Assembly: GCA_964561495.1 (NCBI GenBank)
Contig: CAZLPW010000056.1
Location: 1-12,841, forward strand
Reading direction: 5' to 3'
DNA: 12,841 bases
Source of the DNA: CAZLPW01 sp964561495
GTDB taxonomy: Bacteria > Fidelibacterota > Marinisomatia > Marinisomatales > UBA1611
The position numbers were made by a program, and so were the translations under genes. The notes under the pieces were generated by a model. The model had not been told where the DNA came from. It searched no databases and saw nothing but the letters and a program-made list of their open reading frames with translations. Shown one piece after another: positions 7,032 to 12,841 of this stretch. Every line of letters starts with the position of its first letter. The first letter of the stretch is position 1.

Positions 7032-8255
7032 TTACATATTATTTACAATTTCCTGACCAAATTCAGAGCATTTTAACTTAACTGCATTATCCATCAGTCT
7101 ATGAAAATCATACGTTACACGTTTATTTCTTATTGCACCCTCTATTCCACTAACAATAAGGCTACTAGCTTCATCCCATCCAATATAGTCTAACATCATT
7201 ACACCAGATAAAATAACTGAGCTTGGATTGACCATATCTTTATTAGCGTATTTCGGAGCAGTTCCATGTGTAGCTTCAAATATAGCATGGCCTGAATCAT
7301 AATTAACATTCGCACCAGGAGCAATACCAATTCCACCTACGATTGCTGCTAATGCATCTGATATATAATCACCATTTAAATTCATAGTGGCGATTACATC
7401 ATATTCAGAAGGTCTGAGTAATATTTGCTGTAAAAAAGCATCAGCGATTACGTCCTTTATAATAATTTTATGACCATCGCTATTAATAATTTTCCAAGGA
7501 CCGCCTTCATAATCTTTAGCATTATATTTATCAGAAACTAAATTATAACCCCAATCACGAAATGCACCTTCTGTATACTTCATAATATTACCTTTGTGAA
7601 CAATGGTAACCGAGTCTCTTTTAAATTTTATAGCATAATCAACAGCTGCTTTAATAATTCTAAAAGTCCCCTCTTCTGATATAGGCTTAATACCGATACT
7701 GGTTGTATCGGGGAACCGAATGCTTGATACATTCATATCATTAAATAAGAATTTTTTTAACTTTTCAACTTCAGCAGTTCCATGCATCCATTCAACTCCT
7801 GCATAAATATCTTCGGTGTTTTCACGAAATATTACCATATCTACTTTGCTTGGCTCCCTAACAGGAGACGGCACACCTTTAAACCACCTAACAGGCCTGA
7901 CGCATGAATAAAGATCTAATTTTTGTCGAAGTGCAACATTTAACGAGCGTATTCCGCCACCGATTGGCGTTGTAAGAGGGCCCTTAATAGCAACTAGGTG
8001 TTGCCTAATATTATCAAGAGTATAATCTGGTAGCCATTCACCTGTTTTTTTGAACGACTTCTCTCCTGCTAAAATCTCAAACCAATTAATGTATCGATCA
8101 CCACCGTAAGCTTTTTTAATTGCTTGATCAAATACCAACTGTGATGCTGACCATATGTCTGAACCAATACCATCTCCTTCTATATATGGAATAGTTGGAT
8201 TATCAGGTACAACTAAATCCCCATCTACCATTTTTATAATCTGACTTTTATCCAT
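7032..8255 (-). CDS. icd: Isocitrate dehydrogenase, NADP-dependent
   Basis: A 407-residue TCA-cycle enzyme, close to E. coli Icd (416), converting isocitrate to 2-oxoglutarate and CO2 with NADP reduction; cytoplasmic homodimer. With an offset of nine residues the E. coli isocitrate ligands are all present: Ser104, Asn106, Arg110, Arg120, Arg144, Tyr151 and Lys221. The metal-site motif NGDYISD carries Asp296 and Asp300. The NADP-specificity residues of E. coli (Lys344, Tyr345, Val351, Tyr391, Arg395) match Lys335, Tyr336, Val342, Tyr382 and Arg386, so coenzyme use is predicted to be NADP, not NAD. The serine phosphorylated by AceK in E. coli is present, but no kinase gene is in view. Start ATG at 8255 follows an AAAGGA site at good spacing; the preceding stop is only 5 bases away. 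Confidence 0.97.
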   Translation of the reverse strand: MDKSQIIKMVDGDLVVPDNPTIPYIEGDGIGSDIWSASQLVFDQAIKKAYGGDRYINWFEILAGEKSFKKTGEWLPDYTLDNIRQHLVAIKGPLTTPIGGGIRSLNVALRQKLDLYSCVRPVRWFKGVPSPVREPSKVDMVIFRENTEDIYAGVEWMHGTAEVEKLKKFLFNDMNVSSIRFPDTTSIGIKPISEEGTFRIIKAAVDYAIKFKRDSVTIVHKGNIMKYTEGAFRDWGYNLVSDKYNAKDYEGGPWKIINSDGHKIIIKDVIADAFLQQILLRPSEYDVIATMNLNGDYISDALAAIVGGIGIAPGANVNYDSGHAIFEATHGTAPKYANKDMVNPSSVILSGVMMLDYIGWDEASSLIVSGIEGAIRNKRVTYDFHRLMDNAVKLKCSEFGQEIVNNM

Positions 8256-8260
8256 AAAAT

Positions 8261-8551
8261 TTAATCCTTTGGTTTTGTATTTTTATTTTTAGTTTTCTTT
8301 TTTTTAGAATTACTATTTCCTTCATTTGTTTTTTTGGTTTCTTTTTTACTTTTTTTATCTTTACCAGTATTATTTTTGTAGTCAGTTAAGTAAAAGCCAG
8401 AACCTTTAAAAATAAGACCTGTCCCACCACTTACGACTCTCTTGACATTGCCATTGCACCCAGGATGTTTTTTTAAAGGCTCAGAAGACATTTTTTGAAA
8501 ATGTTCAAAGCGATTATTACATTTTTCACAGATATAATCGTATGTAGGCAT
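8261..8551 (-). CDS. FmdB-type zinc-ribbon protein with lysine-rich tail
   Basis: A 96-residue protein starting MPTYDYICEKCNNRFEHFQ, the classic beginning of the FmdB/CxxC regulatory-protein family, thought to bind zinc; its role is poorly defined. Cys8 and Cys11 form the first half of the ribbon. The second half reads HPGC (His29, Cys32) where most members have CPxC, so the metal site would be CCHC if occupied. GGTGLIFKGSGFYLTDY (about 43-59) is the conserved C-terminal part of the core. Residues 63-96 are a low-complexity, Lys/Asn/Thr-rich tail, probably disordered and possibly nucleic-acid binding. Start ATG at 8551, stop 5 bases before icd, so the pair is likely co-transcribed. Confidence 0.88.
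   Translation of the reverse strand: MPTYDYICEKCNNRFEHFQKMSSEPLKKHPGCNGNVKRVVSGGTGLIFKGSGFYLTDYKNNTGKDKKSKKETKKTNEGNSNSKKKKTKNKNTKPKD
8265..8270 (-). promoter_or_regulatory. Ribosome binding site of icd
   Basis: Reads AAAGGA on the minus strand, ending 9 bases before the icd ATG. It sits inside the last codons of the FmdB-type gene. It is one of the few well-spaced Shine-Dalgarno sites in the window, fitting high expression of a central metabolic enzyme. Confidence 0.6.
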
Positions 8552-8594
8552 TTTTTAAATTAGCTTCTGTATTTAGGGCTGAATTTAAATTTAT

Positions 8595-9074
8595 TTAACT
8601 AAAATTTTTAGATATAAGATATTTTTTTACGTTTTCTGGTACGTATAGATCAATATCTCCACTATGTCTGGCTACATCCTTAACCACAGTCGAATTGAGA
8701 TGTATGTATTTTTCATCAGGCATCATAAATAAAGACGTTAGTTTAGGATGTAGATGGTAATTCATCATTGCCATTTGAAATTCAAATTCAAAATCACTAA
8801 CCTGTCTCAAACCTCGTACGACAGCTATAGCATCACACTCTTTAGCAAAATCAACAATCAATCCAGAATACTGAACCGCTTTAATGTTTTTATAATCTCG
8901 AGTACAATCCTCTATCATTTCAATTCTTTCAGCTGGACTAAAAAGCGGATTTTTATTAGAATTATCGGCTACAACAAAAATTAATTCATCAAATAACTTT
9001 GATGCCCGAATAGCAATATTAATATGGCCATTATGAATAGGGTCAAAGGTTCCAGGATAGATTATTCTCTTCAA
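8595..9074 (-). CDS. coaD: Phosphopantetheine adenylyltransferase
   Basis: A 159-residue enzyme, the usual length, catalysing transfer of AMP from ATP to 4'-phosphopantetheine, the penultimate step of coenzyme A synthesis. The nucleotidyltransferase signature is GTFDPIHNGH at 8-17 with the HxGH ATP-binding pair His14 and His17. RGLRQVSDFEFEFQMAMMN is the conserved substrate-site helix region, and LNSTVVKDVARHSGD is the C-terminal motif. The start is TTG at 9074, directly abutting the TAA of rsmD in the same frame, so no upstream start is possible; it gives MKRIIYPGTFDP, exactly the family N-terminus. The rsmD-coaD order is a common bacterial pairing. Confidence 0.97.
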   Translation of the reverse strand: MKRIIYPGTFDPIHNGHINIAIRASKLFDELIFVVADNSNKNPLFSPAERIEMIEDCTRDYKNIKAVQYSGLIVDFAKECDAIAVVRGLRQVSDFEFEFQMAMMNYHLHPKLTSLFMMPDEKYIHLNSTVVKDVARHSGDIDLYVPENVKKYLISKNFS

Positions 9075-9584
9075 TTAATTATTCCAAATATTTATCTGGC
9101 TTTCACCGAATTTTATTTGTTTAACATTATCACTAAATGAATGTTTTTCACTAGTCTCCAATACAAATTTACCTCCTCTGTTTAACTTACTTAAACAGGA
9201 ATTAATTAAAATTTCTAAATAATCATTATCATATGGCGGATCAGCAAATATAAGATCAAAATTATTGCATGACTTAAGAAATTTAAAAGCATCACCATTG
9301 TAAAATGAAAAATTAATATTCTCAGTTTTATTATTTGAGTTTATTTTAATTAAATCCATTATTTTTGAATTCTTCTCAACAAAAGCTACATAATTAGCCC
9401 CTCTGCTTGCGGCTTCAAAACCAAAAATACCAGAACCAGAAAACAAGTCTAATACTAGGCTAAAATTAAAAGGATTTAATCGATCAAAAATACTCTTTCT
9501 TACCATACTTTTAGTTGGTCTATAAGGGAGGTTTTTTTTTGTAATAATTCTTTGGCCTTTGAATTGACCAGCAAGTATTTTCAT
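9075..9584 (-). CDS. rsmD: 16S rRNA (guanine-N2)-methyltransferase RsmD
   Basis: A 169-residue SAM-dependent methyltransferase that modifies G966 (E. coli numbering) of 16S rRNA. MKILAGQFKGQRI is the family N-terminus, followed by RPTKSMVRKSIFDRL, the SAM-binding DLFSGSG at 46-52, the acidic ribose-contact strand end VEKN at 69-72, and the catalytic DPPY at 115-118. I chose ATG 9584 over an in-frame ATG at 9659: the longer form would add 25 non-homologous residues and overlap the preceding gene by 71 bases, whereas 9584 lies 4 bases after that gene's stop. The stop abuts the coaD start. Confidence 0.95.
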   Translation of the reverse strand: MKILAGQFKGQRIITKKNLPYRPTKSMVRKSIFDRLNPFNFSLVLDLFSGSGIFGFEAASRGANYVAFVEKNSKIMDLIKINSNNKTENINFSFYNGDAFKFLKSCNNFDLIFADPPYDNDYLEILINSCLSKLNRGGKFVLETSEKHSFSDNVKQIKFGESQINIWNN

Positions 9585-9588
9585 AATT

Positions 9589-11343
9589 TTATTTTCTGAT
9601 CGATGAAATATAAAAACCTGCCCTCGGATTGGGGGAACTAGCATCATTAAATAAAACAAATTTTCTTAACAATATTTCATCACTAGTATTAGATAAAATT
9701 GCACTTGCTTGTAAAATATCAGATTTATTTCTAACCCAAATTAAGATCGGCTCATAAATTTGATTTTCTAGATATAATTGATCATAATATTTTATCGTGT
9801 AGTCTGATAAAATTGAATCTAAATGGCTCAACAATACTTTCTTATTTATCATATCAGAAGTTCTGTTAATTTCACGATTGTTCGGCATTTCAAAATTATA
9901 ATACCAAGAGAACACAGTGCTATCGGTGCCTAAAGACTCAACAGTCAAGTTTGATGGTTCTAGCTCCAGTAGATTCTCAATATTTGGATTAGCACCAGTT
10001 ATGTATTCCATGCTAGCAAAATTTTTAGTAATTGTTAATGAGTTATATCTATCTAATTCTGTACCAGTAAGAAGATCAACTAATACTTCTGATATTGCTT
10101 GAGACTCTAAGATTAATTTAGAGGATGATTTTAAAACAGTCTTCTCAATTGCATTTGCTCGATCAACCGCATCTCTCTTTATAATAAAATTTTCCTTGCT
10201 ACCAAATAATGGAAGATTCAATTCTTCACGTAGCTTAAGATATTGAAAAGAAATAAATCCTATCACAATTGCAATAACGGCTATTAGTGCCCATAAATTT
10301 TCTGGAATTAATTCCTTCTGTTCTTTAGATTTTTCTTGAGCTTCATCTTCTGTGTTTTCTTCTTTTTCATCTTCCTTTTGAACTAAAAATTTCTCTCTTG
10401 TTTTTTGATAAGCATCTAATACTGTAGTAAAGAAAAAGTCCGTTAGACCTTGTTCCTCAAAAAAATTAAATGAGTGATCTGTATTTATACTATTAATAAG
10501 CATCGAGAATACATTTTGGTCATAATCGGGGACACCTGCTAAAAAGATATTACTTTGGTTTAATTCAATATCTTTAAAAGGATCTAAATATCGAAGGTCA
10601 GAAGAAGACCAAGATTGTTTTGCCTGACGCCCAAGTTTTTGTGGACTAAAAACAGGAATATCATCTAGGTCTGACTCTACTAAGCCAAGTGCCGCCAAAG
10701 TTATTTCTTCATCATCAGTTGAAAAAATAATCTTAGGAACGCCTCCAGAAAACGATACCTTCCCCATAGCAAAATAATTATTTTGAATTTTATAAAAATT
10801 ATATCTATTACCTGTTCTATATATAACTGCTGATTCCGTCATTTTAGTCCCATCAAGATATAATGAACTCGCGGGGCCCATCCATTTAGGCATGCCTCCA
10901 AGTTCAATTATTGAAAGCTTAAGGGTTCTTATTAAAGCCGAAGCTACTGAACAAGAATGAATGTTCCTTTCTCCTGGCATATATATCTGACCAAATGTCG
11001 AATATTTTTTATAGTCTGGAATCTTCTTTTTCTTATTTGACCAATGTAAAAACTGCCAAGAATCATCTCTTGACATTCCTGATTCAAGTTCAATAACACT
11101 ATGTTTTACAAAATTATCTGGCAAAACAACATTAACAGACTGTCCGATCAGATTATGATCCTCCGATGCCCTTCTAAGTATAGGCGCGAGAATAGTATTT
11201 AAATCAGATTCATTATGTAAATAGTCAGTTATTGGTTCGTTATAAATTATCTTAGATAAGGAATTAAGCTGTTTTGATCCGTCAAGTTGTAATTCCCAAA
11301 CCCCACAAAGAAGAAATGAATCTGATATAATTATACCAACCAT
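9589..11343 (-). CDS. GspL-like or fused PilM-PilN-like inner-membrane protein
   Basis: A 584-residue protein I place by layout, not by strong motif. Residues 1 to about 310 are a soluble domain with PilM-like segments: VVLPDNFVKHSVIEL followed by a W-rich helix (SWQFLHW), and SCSVASALIRTLKLSIIELG, resembling the actin-like fold of PilM and of the GspL cytoplasmic part. About 318-349 is a very acidic and lysine-rich linker. Residues 351-369 (WALIAVIAIVIGFISFQYL) form a single membrane helix, oriented N-in. The remainder begins with a probable coiled coil (about 385-425) and ends in an alpha/beta domain of some 150 residues that could be the ferredoxin-like periplasmic domain of PilN or GspL. 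Such proteins link a secretion ATPase platform to pseudopilin assembly. It follows the pilin-like gene by 11 bases, which supports this reading. Start ATG 11343 without a Shine-Dalgarno site. Alternatives: an unrelated lineage-specific membrane protein. Confidence 0.6.
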   Translation of the reverse strand: MVGIIISDSFLLCGVWELQLDGSKQLNSLSKIIYNEPITDYLHNESDLNTILAPILRRASEDHNLIGQSVNVVLPDNFVKHSVIELESGMSRDDSWQFLHWSNKKKKIPDYKKYSTFGQIYMPGERNIHSCSVASALIRTLKLSIIELGGMPKWMGPASSLYLDGTKMTESAVIYRTGNRYNFYKIQNNYFAMGKVSFSGGVPKIIFSTDDEEITLAALGLVESDLDDIPVFSPQKLGRQAKQSWSSSDLRYLDPFKDIELNQSNIFLAGVPDYDQNVFSMLINSINTDHSFNFFEEQGLTDFFFTTVLDAYQKTREKFLVQKEDEKEENTEDEAQEKSKEQKELIPENLWALIAVIAIVIGFISFQYLKLREELNLPLFGSKENFIIKRDAVDRANAIEKTVLKSSSKLILESQAISEVLVDLLTGTELDRYNSLTITKNFASMEYITGANPNIENLLELEPSNLTVESLGTDSTVFSWYYNFEMPNNREINRTSDMINKKVLLSHLDSILSDYTIKYYDQLYLENQIYEPILIWVRNKSDILQASAILSNTSDEILLRKFVLFNDASSPNPRAGFYISSIRK

Positions 11344-11354
11344 TTTAGGTTAGA

Positions 11355-12101
11355 TCATTCCCAACTTCTAGTGCCGTCTTGAATAATACCGTGGCTATTT
11401 GCTTTAAATGAAAAAAATAAATATCTGGGCTCTACATAAGTGTTTTTAATAGGACTCGAAACTGAAAAACTGCCACCATCTTCTGAAATAGCAATATCAT
11501 AATTTTCACCAGTTAAAGGACAGTAATAGGTAGACGAATCAGGTAAAAATGTTTTATAATATTCAACCAACTCTACTCTTAGAGTTGGTTCTTCATCTAT
11601 TATCCCCTTAAAGTCTTCTGCCTCAACATAATCAATTAAATCCGTTTTTCTTATATAAATTGAATCTTCTCTACCAAGATCTTTATCATAAACAATAATC
11701 TGAACAGTCGTATCTAAGATAGTGTCTCTTCTAAAACTTAAAAAACCAAATGTAGTATCAAATTCAAAAGAAAAACTTTCATAAACGTCAACTAGATATT
11801 TCTTACCATTAAGAAAAACTTCTTGCTTCTCTATGAATAACGAGTCAGCGACTACAGAGTCTCGGACAGCATTGACAATATTCATTGATTCATGAAAATC
11901 TGTACTGAAATCTCCAGTTAAACTTTTATAAAAGACTTCTACATCGTATAGGTTATTCATACGAAACCGGCTTTCTTTGGTATAATAGTTTTCTTCTTCC
12001 CAAATAGCAACTGGTACATATATAACAATAATCATCAATATTAATGTTATAATAATTAATATTTCAAGTAGGTCTATTTTATTATTTTTATTTAGCTTCA
12101 A
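11355..12101 (-). CDS. Pilin-like/pseudopilin-like membrane-anchored protein
   Basis: A 248-residue protein with a short basic leader (MKLNKNNK) followed by IDLLEILIIITLILMIIVI and then YVP. If mature position +1 is Ile9, Glu13 is +5 and Pro30 is +22, precisely the spacing of type IV pilins and type II secretion pseudopilins, and the hydrophobic segment has the right length. Position -1 is Lys8, not the usual Gly or Ala, so prepilin peptidase cleavage is doubtful and the leader may be retained. After the helix come charged residues and FYKSLTGDFSTDF, then a beta-rich domain with a single-cysteine CPLTGENYDI motif at 194-203 and a C-terminus ending near SHGIIQDGTRSWE. The start is TTG at 12101 with no clear ribosome binding site; an in-frame TAA just upstream limits extension. 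It precedes the GspL-like gene by 11 bases, suggesting one assembly machine. Ends in TGA. Confidence 0.6.
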   Translation of the reverse strand: MKLNKNNKIDLLEILIIITLILMIIVIYVPVAIWEEENYYTKESRFRMNNLYDVEVFYKSLTGDFSTDFHESMNIVNAVRDSVVADSLFIEKQEVFLNGKKYLVDVYESFSFEFDTTFGFLSFRRDTILDTTVQIIVYDKDLGREDSIYIRKTDLIDYVEAEDFKGIIDEEPTLRVELVEYYKTFLPDSSTYYCPLTGENYDIAISEDGGSFSVSSPIKNTYVEPRYLFFSFKANSHGIIQDGTRSWE

Positions 12102-12208
12102 ACTTTGATCATTAATTAATTACAATATTTAAATAAAAAAATAATTTTATTGACTAAATATAAAACTTTTTTAATTCTAAACATTAATCTATTTTATTAA
12201 AAATACAG
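12102..12208. other. Intergenic gap after dnaJ, no clear signal
   Basis: A 107-base, almost pure A/T spacer. It probably holds the promoter of the pilin-like gene or of the whole downstream run, but base composition makes hexamer matches meaningless and I see no GC-containing hairpin with a U-run to end the dnaJ transcript. Confidence 0.5.
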
Positions 12209-12841
12209 TTACAACTTTATTTTAGAAAAGGGAACCTTAATCGGCTCTAATTCGTTATCAAGTTCAGTAATATATTTTTTTATTTTTCTATTTATCTTTG
12301 ATGGAGTAATAATTTGTATTTTAACCAGTTGATCTCCTTTGCTCTTTGACCTCAGTCTAGAAAAACCTTTGCCTCTCAATCGAAGTACTTGTCCCGATTG
12401 TATACCAGATGGGATTTTTAGATCAGCACTGCCATATACAGTAGGTATATTAATTTTCCCTCCTAATATAGCTTTAGGATAAGAAATATTTAACTCTAGC
12501 AAAACATTTTCACCATCTCTAATAAAATATTCATGCTCTATTTCAGAAAAAACCACAATCAGATCACCTGGCCTACCTTCAATATCCTCACTTCCTTGTC
12601 CGCTAAGGGTCATATAATTTCCCTCTTCAACGCCAGCAGGGACCTTTATTTTAATTGTCTCAACTTTTTTAATCATCCCATCAGGACCTGCCCCATTAGG
12701 TTTATTTCGTATTCTTTTTCCAGATCCATCACAATGAGGACATAAAGAAGAAGAGCGCATCTGACCTAAAATTGTATTAGAAACCTGCGTGACCTGTCCT
12801 TGTCCATTACATGTTGGGCATGTCATGTATTCAGTTCCTGG
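12209..12841 (-). CDS. dnaJ: Chaperone DnaJ, C-terminal part, 5' end outside window
   Basis: The frame is open to the right edge (the 211 codons seen start PGTEYMTCPTC), so the Met at 12826 is internal and not a start. Visible parts are zinc-motif repeats 2 (CPTCNGQG) and 3 (CPHCDGSG), then KVPAGVEEGNYMTLSGQGSE opening the client-binding C-terminal domains, GDLIVVFSEIEHEYFIRDG, ILGGKINIPTVYG and LRLRGKGF, closely following E. coli DnaJ. DnaJ delivers unfolded clients to DnaK and stimulates its ATPase. Repeat 4, which should be CxxCxGxG, reads PNGAGPDG (12677-12700): both cysteines are absent. Repeat 1, its zinc partner, lies just outside the window. The protein ends shortly after the second client-binding domain (KKYITELDNELEPIKVPFSK), with a short C-terminal tail. 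The J domain and probable dnaK/grpE context are not visible. Confidence 0.93.
   Translation of the reverse strand, partial: PGTEYMTCPTCNGQGQVTQVSNTILGQMRSSSLCPHCDGSGKRIRNKPNGAGPDGMIKKVETIKIKVPAGVEEGNYMTLSGQGSEDIEGRPGDLIVVFSEIEHEYFIRDGENVLLELNISYPKAILGGKINIPTVYGSADLKIPSGIQSGQVLRLRGKGFSRLRSKSKGDQLVKIQIITPSKINRKIKKYITELDNELEPIKVPFSKIKL

Noticed and set aside
9585..9659. RsmD starting at 9659 (25 residues longer)
   Set aside because: The extension does not resemble RsmD, overlaps the preceding gene, and the family N-terminus begins precisely at the internal Met at 9584.
1..12841. CRISPR array, insertion sequence, tRNA, rRNA or phage genes
   Set aside because: No regularly spaced direct repeats outside the MORN gene, no transposase or integrase motifs, and no tRNA-like or rRNA-like stretch seen on either strand.

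Overview
This is a strongly AT-rich bacterial window in which every gene I can support lies on the minus strand, so transcription runs from the right edge (12841) to the left edge (1). Packing is very tight: most gaps are under 45 bases, only two exceed 100, and there are 4-base and near-zero junctions. TTG and GTG starts are common and strong Shine-Dalgarno sites are rare. AT-richness, compactness, a TKSD-type Obg G4 motif and the general look of the proteins suggest a streamlined, probably marine bacterium of the FCB side of the tree, such as Marinimicrobia/SAR406. That placement is an inference from style; nothing here proves it.

Right part (12841 to 6045), in transcription order: the C-terminal part of DnaJ; a membrane-anchored protein with a type IV pilin-like N-terminus; a 584-residue protein with GspL or fused PilM-PilN layout; then housekeeping genes rsmD (16S rRNA methyltransferase), coaD (CoA synthesis), a FmdB-type zinc-ribbon protein, icd (NADP-type isocitrate dehydrogenase) and obgE (ribosome-associated GTPase). 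The pilin-like and GspL-like genes look like a small piece of a type II secretion/type IV pilus-type machine inside a housekeeping cluster.

Middle (6027 to 5059): an exported protein made almost entirely of MORN repeats, followed by a 147-base gap holding a perfect 12-bp dyad.

Left part (4911 to 1): a five-gene lipid-modification cluster of Blc-type lipocalin, FAD-dependent amine-oxidase-like protein (COG2907 type), DUF1365 protein, cyclopropane-fatty-acyl-phospholipid synthase family enzyme, and a second SAM-dependent methyltransferase of the same superfamily. The last three genes are joined by a 4-base overlap and two 3-base gaps. The products probably modify unsaturated acyl chains of membrane phospholipids and handle the lipids in the envelope. 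The second methyltransferase is interrupted by an in-frame TGA at codon 54 while all other visible codons are intact, so it is a young pseudogene, a sequence error or an unusual readthrough case.

Most notable points: the TGA-interrupted methyltransferase; Gln in place of the usual bicarbonate-ligand His in the CFA synthase homologue; the pilin-like protein that keeps Glu+5 and Pro+22 but has Lys at -1; the fused PilM/PilN-like partner next to it; and a DnaJ whose fourth zinc motif has lost both cysteines. No mobile element, CRISPR array, tRNA or rRNA was seen.
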